A stretch of DNA of 14,038 nucleotides. It comes from JACJYC01 sp964558465 (GTDB taxonomy: Bacteria > Bacteroidota > Bacteroidia > Chitinophagales > Saprospiraceae). Of the stretch, positions 1 to 7,556 are shown piece by piece. The position numbers and the translations under genes were made by a program. The stretch spans positions 1-14,038 of the forward strand of contig CAZLEF010000125.1 of assembly GCA_964558465.1 (NCBI GenBank). Reading direction: 5' to 3'. The number at the start of each line of letters is the position of its first letter. The stretch's first letter is position 1. The notes under the pieces are model-generated. The model had not been told where the DNA came from. It searched no databases and worked only from the letters and a program-made list of their open reading frames with translations.

Positions 1-120
1 AATCCATCACAATCCATCACAATCCATCACAATCCATCACAATCCATCACAATCCATCACAATCCATCACAATCCGTTACAATCCGTTACGATCCGTCAC
101 GATCCATCCCGTTCCGTCAC
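1..120. repeat. Decamer tandem repeat, cut by the window edge
   Basis: Seven exact head-to-tail copies of AATCCATCAC fill 1-70. Two copies of AATCCGTTAC (71-90) and three diverged copies (91-120) follow. The unit is not a multiple of three, so the array is not a protein repeat. Its decayed right end supplies the last codons and the TGA stop (97-99) of the leftward esterase gene. The array probably extends left of the window. The gradient from perfect to diverged copies suggests the expanding part lies toward or beyond the left edge. Confidence 0.95.
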
Positions 121-2058
121 CCCCCGCCACGCATCCGTCCGGAACGGCCCCATCGGCAGCCCCGCCCCGTTGTACACATTCGCGTCATCCGGGTTATCCG
201 CCCAGGCGTACCGGACGGCAACCGGTTTCGCGATATCCGGATGCCAGACGATGATCCGGGCGCCGTCGATCCGGGCGGGCGCCCAGCGGAAGACCTGGTC
301 TTCGCCGGCAATGGCGAACCCTTTGGGGTAACCGTACCGGCCCGTGGCGGTCAGCCCATCGGCGTAATCGAAGGAGAGGATGATTTCGCGGCCTCTGATC
401 TCCATGCTTTTATAGACGGGCCCGCTGGGGACAACGTCTTTTTTGCCGTAGGTCCGGTTCAGGGCCGACAGGGCAAGCCGAAGGCCTACGTCCTGTTTAT
501 TGCGGGGATGGATATCGTCGGCCTGGCCGATGTCGATGGCGAGGGCCTGACCGGTATGGGGCAGGGAGAGGGTCATGGTCTGGGCTTCGCGGAGTTCTGC
601 CCATGCACTAGAGGCAGGCGGATCTTTGGGCGCCATAAAATTGGCGAGTTGTACCCAGTAAAAGGGCAATTCGCGGCCCCAGCGGCTGCGCCAGTCGCGG
701 ATGAGCATCGGAAAAATACGGCGGTACTGGTACGCTCTCCCGGCGTTCGATTCGCCCTGGTACCAGATGGCGCCCTGGATGGCGTACGGTACCAACGGGG
801 CGATCATACCATTGTAGAGCAGGCTTACCCGGCTGTTCGGGTTCATCGTCGCAGATTCCACCTTGAAATCCGTGGGACTGATGCGGTACCGCCATTCGCC
901 TGACAGCGGGATTTTCTGACCACCTGTCTGGAGGTACATCGCATGCGCCTCCCCAAAGATACCGCCGCCGCCCTGGTAGTCTTCCACCCGCACGGCAATC
1001 ACGTTTTTACCCGCCCTGGTAACGCCGGCGGGGACCTGGTATACACGCGGTTCGTTGTATTTGTTGTGGGTCCGGCCTATCTCGCGGCCGTTGAGCCAGG
1101 TGATGTCGGTGTCGTCGATGGGGCCCAGGCTCAGGGTGGCGGACTGGCCGGCGGTGTTGGCGGGCAGGTCGATCTCGAGGCGGAACCAGACCGTGCCGTC
1201 GAGGCCGTCCAGACCGGCTTGTTCCCACAGGGTGGGCAGGGTCATTTTGCCCCATTTGGTGGCGTCCAGGTCGGGGCCTTCCCATTTGGGCCGGCCATTT
1301 TCCATATCGTTTTCAGGCGGACCTGCCTGGCTGAGGGCAGCTTCGAGGCGTTTTTTGCGTTCTGCGGTTATTTTTTCGAGGTCTACTTGGGTAGCTGCGT
1401 CCAGTTCTTTGGCAAAAACGGGGATCTGCCTGACGGAATCCTCGCTGATCCAGGTCTCCACCTCGGTACCTCCCCAACTGCTGTCGATCAGGCCGATGGG
1501 CACGCCGAGTTCCCGATTCAGTTTTCTGCCGAAAAAGTATCCGACTGCAGAAAAAGCGACGGCGGTTTCGGGTGAACAAACCTGCCATTCACCGCCGGGA
1601 ATGTCGCTGACAGCCGACGTTTGGGTGACGTGCGGCACGGTGAATAACCGGATTTGGGGATGGTTAGCGCCGGCTATCTCCTCCTCCGCCTGGTTAACCG
1701 CCGATAAAGGCCATTCCATATTCGACTGGCCGGAGCAGATCCAGACCTCGCCCACGAGCACGTCTTTGAAGCGGATCTCGTTCTTTTTGCCGGTAATGAC
1801 CAGTTCATACGGGCCGCCTGCGCCGGTGGCAGGCAGATCCAGGCGCCAGGCGCCGTCCTTTGCCGGTTTGACGGGGTAGGTTTTTCCCTGCCAGGCGACG
1901 GTTATCTTGTCTTTGGAGGTTGTCCGGCCCCATACCGGGACCGGTTGGTCGCGCTGCAGTACCATATGGTCGGAGAAGATGCGGGGGAGGGTGATTTGGG
2001 CCTGGATAACATCTGTTAGAAACAGGCAAAGGATCAGGAAGATGGATGGGCGGTGCAT
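97..2058 (-). CDS. Secreted sialate O-acetylesterase-like SGNH hydrolase
   Basis: This 653-residue protein resembles sialate O-acetylesterases (COG/DUF303 family), which remove O-acetyl groups from sialic acids or other acetylated glycans outside the cytoplasm. A signal peptide covers about residues 1-20 (MHRPSIFLILCLFLTDVIQA). The SGNH signature is clear: GQSNM at 110-114 with nucleophile Ser112, a glycine-containing block SSWGGTEVETW near 193-203, YQGESNA at 433-439 and DDIHP at 514-518 with the likely Asp514/His517 pair. A jelly-roll-like insert sits at about 265-375 (WFRLEIDLP, WLNGREIG), as usual for long members of the family. I chose ATG at 2058. An in-frame TTG at 2079 would add seven residues, but it lies inside a good TAnnTTTG promoter element. 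The last codons fall in a diverged decamer array. Exact substrate cannot be told; a broader glycan esterase is possible. Confidence 0.9.
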   Translation of the reverse strand: MHRPSIFLILCLFLTDVIQAQITLPRIFSDHMVLQRDQPVPVWGRTTSKDKITVAWQGKTYPVKPAKDGAWRLDLPATGAGGPYELVITGKKNEIRFKDVLVGEVWICSGQSNMEWPLSAVNQAEEEIAGANHPQIRLFTVPHVTQTSAVSDIPGGEWQVCSPETAVAFSAVGYFFGRKLNRELGVPIGLIDSSWGGTEVETWISEDSVRQIPVFAKELDAATQVDLEKITAERKKRLEAALSQAGPPENDMENGRPKWEGPDLDATKWGKMTLPTLWEQAGLDGLDGTVWFRLEIDLPANTAGQSATLSLGPIDDTDITWLNGREIGRTHNKYNEPRVYQVPAGVTRAGKNVIAVRVEDYQGGGGIFGEAHAMYLQTGGQKIPLSGEWRYRISPTDFKVESATMNPNSRVSLLYNGMIAPLVPYAIQGAIWYQGESNAGRAYQYRRIFPMLIRDWRSRWGRELPFYWVQLANFMAPKDPPASSAWAELREAQTMTLSLPHTGQALAIDIGQADDIHPRNKQDVGLRLALSALNRTYGKKDVVPSGPVYKSMEIRGREIILSFDYADGLTATGRYGYPKGFAIAGEDQVFRWAPARIDGARIIVWHPDIAKPVAVRYAWADNPDDANVYNGAGLPMGPFRTDAWRGVTERDGS

Positions 2059-2076
2059 GGATCGGTTTTTGAAGTT

Positions 2077-2084
2077 CAAATGTA
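2077..2084 (-). promoter_or_regulatory. Bacteroidota -7 promoter element (TACATTTG)
   Basis: Read on the minus strand this is TACATTTG, a full match to TAnnTTTG. It lies 18 bases before the esterase ATG at 2058, implying a leader of only about a dozen bases. No clear -33 TTG was found. The element favours the ATG at 2058 over the TTG at 2079, which lies within it. Confidence 0.5.
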
Positions 2085-2158
2085 AAAAATTATACTTGTT
2101 TTTATGAGGATGCGTGTTCCATTTTTCTGGTGTTTATCCATTCATCCGGTATTTTCCT

Positions 2159-2202
2159 CCCCCTGCCCTCCCGCTTCGGCGGGACAGGCTCTCCTGAGGG
2201 GG
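2159..2202. other. Imperfect GC-rich hairpin in spacer
   Basis: CCCCCT (2159-2164) pairs with AGGGGG (2197-2202). Inside is a tight stem CCCGC-TTCG-GCGGG (2170-2183) with a UUCG tetraloop, and CCTG (2162-2165) can alternatively pair with CAGG just after the inner stem. It lies downstream of the kinase-fold gene and upstream of the esterase gene, both leftward, so it could end the first transcript. There is no U-run, so a dispersed palindromic spacer element is equally possible. Confidence 0.45.
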
Positions 2203-2261
2203 ATACGGCTCGCTTTCGGATATAAATTACTGAATATCAGTATTATATACCGTATCAACCT

Positions 2262-3242
2262 TTAACCTTTGCCATCCAGGTACCTCTCCATCAACTCCAG
2301 ATATTTTCTGCCGGTTTCCGGGTCGTCCTTCAACAAGTTGACCTTCGCCCGCACATTGGCCCGGTACAATTTAAAGAAGTTGAAGATCTCCCGGTCGGCC
2401 GGTTCCTGGATGCAGGGAAAATCGGTAAGGTATTGTTCCATGAAAGTTTCCTCCAGGTCTTTGCGGCCGTAGAAATTGAGGTCCATGCACAGGAAGGCGG
2501 TTTCGTTGAGCACGTCCAACTGGCGGAGGTGTTCGTTGAATTCGATGCAGTCAAAAATGACGGGTTCGTCGAGCAAAAAGATATTGTTGGAATGAAGGTC
2601 GCCGTGGCCGTCGAGGAAAAACCCGTGCATACTGCGTTCTTTGAGTCGCCTGGCGTTCTGGTCGAGGAAGGCGGCGGAAAATGCGACGGCCCGGTCGATG
2701 ATCCTGACGGATGGCCGGCCCAGATGGCTTTCCGCGAAATGCCGGCTTTTCAGGATATCCTCAAAATCGGTTTGCATGGCCGCCACGTCGAACGAGGTAT
2801 TGATCTTTTGCGTCTTGTGGTGAAAAGCGGCCAGTTGACGTGCCAGTTGGCGCATATTTTCCGGGGTGACTTCACCTGATTGCAGCAGGCGGCTCATCTG
2901 GCGGCGGTTGTCCAGGCGTTTCATTTGAACGGCGTAATCCAGAATCTGGCCGGTCTCTTCGCCAATGGAAATCCGGTGGCCGGTCTGGCGAATGGGCAGC
3001 ACCCGGAGGTAAATCCCCTGGGTGAAGCGATTGTTCAGCACGATCTCCTTTTCACAATAGTGTTTGCGCAAAGCCAGGGTTGAAAAATCGAGAAACGGAA
3101 AACGAAGGTTCTTTTTGATCTTGAAGGCGTATTCAGGCGTCAGGATCACCCATGAAATGAGCGTTTCCGCCAGTTCGACCGGCCCCTGCCGTCCCGGGAA
3201 AGCCGCTTCGGCGATGATCTGATGGATCTGCTTATTGTTCAT
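2262..3242 (-). CDS. Aminoglycoside phosphotransferase-superfamily kinase-like protein (COG2187 type)
   Basis: The 326-residue cytoplasmic protein has the choline/aminoglycoside kinase fold. The catalytic loop HGDLHSNN lies at 213-220 (Asp215 as base, Asn220 as metal ligand), followed by the DFG-equivalent VIFDCIEFN with Asp231 at about 228-236. AFKIKKNLRFPFLDFS (39-54) resembles the start of COG2187 proteins and contains the candidate ATP-binding lysines 41 and 43. COG2187 members often carry an extra C-terminal P-loop kinase domain; this one ends after the kinase fold, so it is the short form. The phosphate acceptor is unknown and nothing links it to antibiotic resistance. The start is ATG at 3242. 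A near-consensus -7 element (TGAATTTG, minus strand, 3247-3254) lies just upstream. Confidence 0.85.
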   Translation of the reverse strand: MNNKQIHQIIAEAAFPGRQGPVELAETLISWVILTPEYAFKIKKNLRFPFLDFSTLALRKHYCEKEIVLNNRFTQGIYLRVLPIRQTGHRISIGEETGQILDYAVQMKRLDNRRQMSRLLQSGEVTPENMRQLARQLAAFHHKTQKINTSFDVAAMQTDFEDILKSRHFAESHLGRPSVRIIDRAVAFSAAFLDQNARRLKERSMHGFFLDGHGDLHSNNIFLLDEPVIFDCIEFNEHLRQLDVLNETAFLCMDLNFYGRKDLEETFMEQYLTDFPCIQEPADREIFNFFKLYRANVRAKVNLLKDDPETGRKYLELMERYLDGKG

Positions 3243-3346
3243 GATGCAAATTCAGGGGGTAAGTTACATCAGAACTTTTACCGGCGAAATGATTCGAAGG
3301 GTTTTACGGGATGATTCTGGTCAGGAATTGTTGATTTGGCTTGCCA

Positions 3347-3392
3347 CCACGCCTGTGGCGTGGGCGTGGTAGATTTGTTGATTTGTTGATGC
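3347..3392. repeat. CCACGCC hairpin plus one copy of the 16-mer GTTGATTTGTTGATGC
   Basis: CCACGCC (3347-3353) and GGCGTGG (3357-3363) form a 7-bp stem with loop TGT. Thirteen bases further is one exact copy of GTTGATTTGTTGATGC (3377-3392). The same two elements, in the same order and orientation, recur at 4205-4220 and 4361-4417 on the other side of the methyltransferase gene. Confidence 0.8.
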
Positions 3393-3426
3393 GCCTGGCG
3401 GGGTGACGACTGAATTTCGGCTACGC

Positions 3427-3443
3427 TCAGTTCCCACAACTGA
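3427..3443 (-). terminator. Small hairpin after the methyltransferase gene
   Basis: TCAGTT (3427-3432) and AACTGA (3438-3443) form a perfect 6-bp stem with loop CCCAC, 14 bases beyond the methyltransferase stop. TCAGT at 3427-3431 can instead pair with ACTGA at 3409-3413 across a TTTCGGCTACGC segment. There is no U-tract, so a terminator role is only a guess. Confidence 0.3.
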
Positions 3444-3456
3444 CCGCCGACACCTC

Positions 3457-4155
3457 CTAAACCTTCCCCGCCTCAATGCAATACGAACGCATCGGGATGG
3501 GCTCGCCGTTCAGCACAAAATCCGGCTCGACGCTTTCGGAAACCCGGGTAAATTGGAATTTATTGTTTTCCAGGACTTTTTTCCATTCTTCCACCGTATA
3601 ACTTTTGAAACCATGGCGGGTCCAGGGCATTTTTTCCAGGGTTTCGCGGGAGCGGATGGCCACATACAAGCGGCCCCCCGGTTTGAGTACCCGGTGAATT
3701 TCGCGCAGGTGGTCGGAAGGAGCTTCCCAGAAGTAAACGACGTTGATGCAAAAAACCTGGTCAACAATTTCGCTTGCCAGAGGTATGGATTCGCTGCTGC
3801 CCAGGTAAAGACCAAGGCCGCCGGCGTCGAGTTTTTTGCGATTGATCTTTTTGGCTTCCGCAAACATTTCCGGCGAGTGATCGAGGCCGTAAACCTGGAT
3901 GTTCTGGCCTTTGGCGTGGATCTTTTCAAAAAACCGGCCGTTGCCGTAGCCGATCTCCATGATTACCTGGCCGTTCGCAATATCCATTTGGCCGAGGGTG
4001 AAATCGTAAAGCGCCTCGTTGCTCTGGTTCATCCGGCCGGCCACTTCAAGGGCCGTTTTGCCGGAGGGTTTGCGCAACTGGGCGGCAATTGCTTTGGGGT
4101 TGGGCCCTGAGCGGAATACGGAGAGGAGGCGTTGGATGAAGCTTGTGTTTTCCAT
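3457..4155 (-). CDS. Class I SAM-dependent methyltransferase (Methyltransf_11 type)
   Basis: The 232-residue protein is a Rossmann-fold methyltransferase using S-adenosylmethionine. Motif I is MEIGYGNGRF (66-75). The acidic residue for the ribose hydroxyls is Asp92 in VYGLDHS. The region GSSESIPL (119-126) and the strand DQVFCINVVYFW (132-143) follow, and the conserved post-motif is HRVLKPGGRLYV (154-165). This is the UbiE/Methyltransf_11 layout, which acts on small molecules, lipids or quinones; the sequence does not reveal the substrate. The C-terminal 60 residues lack a recognisable extra domain. The start is ATG at 4155, with a perfect TACCTTTG element only four bases upstream, implying a very short or absent 5' leader. 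The gene stands alone, flanked on both sides by the same hairpin and 16-mer repeat. Confidence 0.9.
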   Translation of the reverse strand: MENTSFIQRLLSVFRSGPNPKAIAAQLRKPSGKTALEVAGRMNQSNEALYDFTLGQMDIANGQVIMEIGYGNGRFFEKIHAKGQNIQVYGLDHSPEMFAEAKKINRKKLDAGGLGLYLGSSESIPLASEIVDQVFCINVVYFWEAPSDHLREIHRVLKPGGRLYVAIRSRETLEKMPWTRHGFKSYTVEEWKKVLENNKFQFTRVSESVEPDFVLNGEPIPMRSYCIEAGKV

Positions 4156-4159
4156 GCGG

Positions 4160-4167
4160 CAAAGGTA
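4160..4167 (-). promoter_or_regulatory. Bacteroidota -7 promoter element (TACCTTTG)
   Basis: On the minus strand this reads TACCTTTG followed by C, an exact match to TAnnTTTG. It ends four bases before the methyltransferase ATG, so transcription would start at or next to the start codon. No convincing -33 TTG is seen. Confidence 0.5.
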
Positions 4168-4204
4168 ATAAATTTGGAGAGTAAAATGTTTTGGGGTTGT
4201 TTGG

Positions 4205-4220
4205 CCACGCCACGGCGTGG
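4205..4220. repeat. CCACGCC/GGCGTGG hairpin, second copy
   Basis: CCACGCC and GGCGTGG are separated by AC, giving a near-perfect palindrome (in practice a 6-bp stem with a CACG loop). The stem arms are identical to those at 3347-3363. It lies upstream of the methyltransferase promoter. Confidence 0.8.
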
Positions 4221-4360
4221 TTTGGGGTTGTTTGTTTGGCGCGAGTTCATGATCACGTCAACAACCATGGACCAATAAACCCAACCACCGGTTTCCCGGC
4301 AGAGGAAAGACAAACTTTTTCAAGAAAAGACGCATGGATGGAAAAAACGGCGGATATCAC

Positions 4361-4417
4361 GTTGATTTGTTGATGCGTTGATTTGTTGATGCGTTGATTT
4401 GTTGATGCGTTGATTTG
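4361..4417. repeat. 16-bp tandem repeat, 3.5 copies
   Basis: GTTGATTTGTTGATGC is repeated exactly at 4361-4376, 4377-4392 and 4393-4408, followed by a partial copy to 4417. Each unit is two related 8-mers, GTTGATTT and GTTGATGC. A single extra copy lies at 3377-3392. Confidence 0.95.
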
Positions 4418-4430
4418 AAGGCGGACGTTC

Positions 4431-4461
4431 CAATCCAATCAATCGTATCAATCCAATCAAT
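4431..4461. repeat. Short direct repeat CAATCCAATCAAT
   Basis: The 13-mer CAATCCAATCAAT occurs at 4431-4443 and again at 4449-4461, a period of 18 bases. It ends four bases from the DUF3467 stop codon. No function is evident. Confidence 0.8.
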
Positions 4462-4465
4462 TATT

Positions 4466-4783
4466 TCACGCCTGCGCTGTTGGCGTATTAAAACTCATCG
4501 GCGGAAAGGGCGTCTGTTCCGTTTCCTGGATGAGCCCGAACTGGCTTTCAAATTTACCAATATTGTCGGCCAGAGCCCGCAGCAGCCGTTTGGCGTGTTG
4601 AGGAGTGAGGATGATCCGGGACTTGACCTTGGCCTTCGGCACGTTGGGCGCGATCCGGATAAAATCCAGAACAAACTCGGAATTGGAGTGAGAAATGATT
4701 GCCAGGTTGGAGTAGATGCCCTCGGCTACCTCTTCCGACAATTCTATGTTCAATTGATTGGGCGCTTTTTTTGAATCTGCCAT
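4466..4783 (-). CDS. DUF3467 family small protein
   Basis: The 105-residue protein matches the DUF3467 pattern common in Bacteroidota: an N-terminal polar stretch, then LNIELSEEVAEGIYSNLAIISHSNSEFVLDFIRIAPNVPKAKVKSRIILTP-type sequence and a C-terminal helix (HAKRLLRALADNIGKFESQFG). There is no signal peptide or membrane segment, so it is cytoplasmic; its function is unknown. I chose ATG at 4783 (MADSKK). A TTG two codons upstream is also in frame but unlikely. It lies 74 bases beyond topA on the same strand, with a long hairpin between them, so it may be partly co-transcribed with topA. No good promoter element was found directly upstream. Confidence 0.88.
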   Translation of the reverse strand: MADSKKAPNQLNIELSEEVAEGIYSNLAIISHSNSEFVLDFIRIAPNVPKAKVKSRIILTPQHAKRLLRALADNIGKFESQFGLIQETEQTPFPPMSFNTPTAQA

Positions 4784-4798
4784 GGTCAAATTATTTGG

Positions 4799-4853
4799 TT
4801 CTTTGACGATCTTTGGGGGCCGGCGTTGGCCTTCCCATCATTTTGTCAAAGAA
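4799..4853 (-). terminator. Long imperfect hairpin after topA
   Basis: TTCTTTGAC (4799-4807) and GTCAAAGAA (4845-4853) form a perfect 9-bp outer stem. The enclosed GC-rich segment (GGGGGCC... GGCCTTCCC, about 4815-4835) can pair internally with a small bulge. The structure begins four bases after the topA stop, as expected for a transcription end or mRNA-stabilising hairpin. No U-tract follows on the minus strand, so it may attenuate rather than fully terminate readthrough into the DUF3467 gene. Confidence 0.55.
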
Positions 4854-4857
4854 GGAA

Positions 4858-7401
4858 TTATTTTTTCTTTGTTTTTGCATTCGTTTTTTTCGGCGCAAAC
4901 GCACCGGGTATTTCGGCCTCTATAAAGGCTTTGACCTGTTCCAAAGTCAGGGCGGCGGCCAGTTCCTGGGTCACCTTTTCCCCGTCAATTTTGGGAATTT
5001 TCACAAAATTTTTACCAAACCGGATATAAGGACCCCAGCGGCCGTTTTCGATGGAAATGCCTTCTTTGTCCCATTTTTGAATATAACGGTTGGCTTCCTT
5101 GTCCAGTTTCTTTTCCAGCAGATCAATCGCCTGCTCGAGGGTGATATGATCCAGGGAAACAGCCTTCGGTATATTGGCAAAAGTATCGTTCCACTTGATA
5201 AAAGGTCCGAACCTGCCTTTGCCTTTGGTGATCGGGAACCCCTTGAACGTCCCGATTGGCGCGTCTTCGGCTTCTTTCAGCGCCACCAGTTCCAAAGCCC
5301 GTTCAAAAGTCACTTCCAGCGGGTCTTCATTTTTTGGCAGGGAGATGTATTTCTCTCCGAAGCGCACGTAGGGGCCGAACCGCCCCGCACCGACCGCCAC
5401 TTCCTGACCCTTGTGCTGGCCCAGGGTTTTGGGCAACTGGAACAGGGTCATCGCTTCTTCAAAGGTAATGGTTTCCAGCGATTGTCCGCGCAACAAATCG
5501 GCATACCGGGGTTTTTCATCCGGGAGGAGGTCTTCAGGTACTCCGATCTGCACCACCGGGCCTTTGCGGGTCATGCGGGTCAGCACGGTATGCCCGGTAG
5601 CGGGGTCTTTGCCCAGGATCCGCTCCGCCGTCGGCCGCTCAGCTGAGGCCAGGGTATCCTCCACCACTTTGTGAAAGGGCCGGTAAAACTTATCGATCAT
5701 TTTGGTCCAGTCCTTCCCGCCGCCGGCAATATCGTCGAATTGTTTTTCAATATCGGCGGTGAACCGGTAATCCATGATATCGTCGAAATAGCTGTCGAGG
5801 AAATCGGTCACCAGCATGCCCATATCCGTTGGGAAAAGCCGGTTTTTAACGGCTCCGGTGACTTCGCTTTCCTTCAGCGGAACGATCCGGCCCTTTTCCA
5901 GCTGCAACACTTTATACACCCTTTTTTCGCCTTCCCGGTTTTCTTTCACCACGTATCCGCGGGTTTCCTCCATGATCTTGGTGATGGTGGGGGCATAGGT
6001 GCTCGGGCGGCCGATGCCCAGCTCCTCCAGTTTGCTCACCAGGCCTGCTTCGGTATAACGGGAGGGCGGGCGGGTCCAGCGCTCGGTAGCCGTCATATGG
6101 TTGAGGGGCAGTTGCTGGCCCACTTTCACGGGCGGCAGCATGCCTTTGGTCTCCTCTTCATCCTCGTCGTCTTTGGATTCCAGATAGACTTTGAGGAAAC
6201 CTTCAAATTTCAATACTTCGCCAATGGCCTCCAGCCTGGCGTCGGGCAGCGTGGAGATGGCGATATCAACGGTTGTTTTTTCGAGGATGGCGTCGGCCAT
6301 CTGGCTGGCAATGGCGCGTTTCCAGATCAGTTCATACAACCGTTTTTCGTCGTTCGTTCCGGGTACCGTCTGATTATTGATATAAGTAGGCCGGATGGCT
6401 TCGTGCGCTTCCTGGGCGTTGGCCGACTTGCTGGCGTAACGCCGGGTTTTGACAAACTGGGGGCCGTACAATTGTTCAACCTCCTGCGCGATGCTGTGCA
6501 AAGCCGTATCGCTCAGGTTGGTGGAGTCGGTCCGCATGTAGGTTATAAAACCTGCTTCGTACAGTTTTTGAGCCACCGACATGGTGCGGTTGACCGAAAA
6601 ACCCATTTTGCGGCTGGCTTCCTGTTGAAGGGTGGAAGTGGTAAAAGGCGGCGCGGGCTTGCGGTACACCGGTTTGACGTCGATGCCGCGAATGCTGAAG
6701 CTGGCCGGGATGCATTTCTCCAGGAAGGTTTGCGCGTCTTTTTCGGTATCAAAACGCTGGGGCGACTCTGCTTTGAGGGCAACGGTTTTACCCTGGCCGT
6801 TGGCGACATCAAAAACGGCGGCGATCCTGAAAAAAGGTTTGGATTCATGCCCCTGGATCTCCCGCTCGCGTTCGACGACCAGTTTGACGGCGACCGACTG
6901 AACGCGGCCGGCTGAGAGCTGGCCTTTTATTTTTTTCCAGAGAATGCCGGACAATTCATACCCCACCAGGCGGTCGAGCACCCGGCGGGCCTGCTGGGCG
7001 TTGACGAGATTGAGGTCGACGGTCCGGGGCGACTGTATGGCCTGCTGGATGGCAGGTTTGGTGATCTCCCGGAAAACGATCCGTTTGGTCTTGTGTTCAT
7101 CGAGGCCCAGCACCTGGCACAAATGCCAGGAAATGGCTTCTCCTTCGCGGTCTTCGTCCGTGGCGAGCCAGACTTCGTCGGCCTTTTTGACGTTGTCCTT
7201 CAATTCCTGAACCACTTTGCGTTTCTCCGGGGAAATGACGTATTTGGGGCGAAAGTTATTTGGGATATCGATGGCATCGTCGCCCTTTTCAAGGTCGCGC
7301 ACGTGACCGTAACTCGACTTGACGGTAAAGTCCTTGCCAAGGAATTTTTCTATGGTTTTGGCTTTTGCCGGCGATTCCACAATGAGCAGGTTCTTGGGCA
7401 T
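4858..7401 (-). CDS. topA: DNA topoisomerase I (type IA)
   Basis: The 847-residue enzyme relaxes negatively supercoiled DNA by cutting one strand and passing the other through. The N-terminal TOPRIM domain starts at LLIVESPAKAKTI (5-17) with Glu9 and contains the metal-binding TDEDREGE (81-88; Asp82, Asp84, Glu86). The catalytic tyrosine is Tyr288 in GFITYMRTDST (284-294). SAGRVQSV (163-170) and GIGRPSTYAPTI (462-473) are further conserved blocks. An acidic loop (DDEDEEE) lies at 411-417. There are no Cys4 zinc fingers. Instead the C-terminus has repeated G-R-F/W-G-P modules at about 611, 673, 729 and 787 (topoisomerase C-terminal repeat type), then a Lys-rich tail. Length and layout fit the Bacteroidota form. 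The start is ATG at 7401, with a promoter element about 90 bases upstream. Confidence 0.98.
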   Translation of the reverse strand: MPKNLLIVESPAKAKTIEKFLGKDFTVKSSYGHVRDLEKGDDAIDIPNNFRPKYVISPEKRKVVQELKDNVKKADEVWLATDEDREGEAISWHLCQVLGLDEHKTKRIVFREITKPAIQQAIQSPRTVDLNLVNAQQARRVLDRLVGYELSGILWKKIKGQLSAGRVQSVAVKLVVEREREIQGHESKPFFRIAAVFDVANGQGKTVALKAESPQRFDTEKDAQTFLEKCIPASFSIRGIDVKPVYRKPAPPFTTSTLQQEASRKMGFSVNRTMSVAQKLYEAGFITYMRTDSTNLSDTALHSIAQEVEQLYGPQFVKTRRYASKSANAQEAHEAIRPTYINNQTVPGTNDEKRLYELIWKRAIASQMADAILEKTTVDIAISTLPDARLEAIGEVLKFEGFLKVYLESKDDEDEEETKGMLPPVKVGQQLPLNHMTATERWTRPPSRYTEAGLVSKLEELGIGRPSTYAPTITKIMEETRGYVVKENREGEKRVYKVLQLEKGRIVPLKESEVTGAVKNRLFPTDMGMLVTDFLDSYFDDIMDYRFTADIEKQFDDIAGGGKDWTKMIDKFYRPFHKVVEDTLASAERPTAERILGKDPATGHTVLTRMTRKGPVVQIGVPEDLLPDEKPRYADLLRGQSLETITFEEAMTLFQLPKTLGQHKGQEVAVGAGRFGPYVRFGEKYISLPKNEDPLEVTFERALELVALKEAEDAPIGTFKGFPITKGKGRFGPFIKWNDTFANIPKAVSLDHITLEQAIDLLEKKLDKEANRYIQKWDKEGISIENGRWGPYIRFGKNFVKIPKIDGEKVTQELAAALTLEQVKAFIEAEIPGAFAPKKTNAKTKKK

Positions 7402-7489
7402 AATTCTTTTTTTTCAACGATTTTTAACGCTTAAGAGAGGCGTTGGGTTGCATGACCCGTCTTTCTTTGCGGTACCAAAATTGGAAGTG

Positions 7490-7497
7490 CAAAGGTA
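7490..7497 (-). promoter_or_regulatory. Bacteroidota -7 promoter element for topA (TACCTTTG)
   Basis: The minus strand reads TACCTTTG followed by C, an exact TAnnTTTG match and identical to the element before the methyltransferase gene. Transcription would begin near 7484, giving topA a leader of roughly 80 bases. No clear -33 TTG was found. Confidence 0.5.
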
Positions 7498-7548
7498 TAA
7501 ATTTTGGCAAGAGTGGACCAGCGGGAAAAAATAATCCGGTCAAATCCC

Positions 7549-7556
7549 TACTTTTG
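7549..7556 (+). promoter_or_regulatory. Bacteroidota -7 promoter element for the Crp/Fnr gene (TACTTTTG)
   Basis: TACTTTTG followed by C matches TAnnTTTG exactly and lies 31 bases before the ATG at 7588, implying a leader of about 25 bases. It excludes in-frame upstream starts such as 7504, which would lie before the transcript. It is divergent from, and does not overlap, the topA element at 7490-7497. Confidence 0.5.

Larger units (their letters stand above)
4168..4465. other. Repeat-rich spacer without a gene
   Basis: The spacer between the DUF3467 and methyltransferase genes holds a hairpin (4205-4220) flanked by two copies of TTTGGGGTTGTTTG-like sequence (about 4190-4203 and 4221-4234), the 16-mer array (4361-4417) and a 13-bp direct repeat (4431-4461). 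Open frames here, such as a 61-codon minus-strand one rich in Asn, Gln, Ser and Thr, are simply translations of the repeats. Confidence 0.7.

Noticed and set aside
241..903. Plus-strand frames of 210-274 codons opposite the esterase gene (241-1879)
   Set aside because: They are antisense of a clear SGNH hydrolase and show no domain.
2262..3242. Aminoglycoside-resistance gene
   Set aside because: Only the superfamily catalytic loop is shared; the N-terminus fits the COG2187 group, whose substrate is unknown.
4253..4438. Small minus-strand frame with an Asn/Gln/Ser/Thr-rich repeat
   Set aside because: It only translates the 16-mer tandem repeat and has no recognisable domain.
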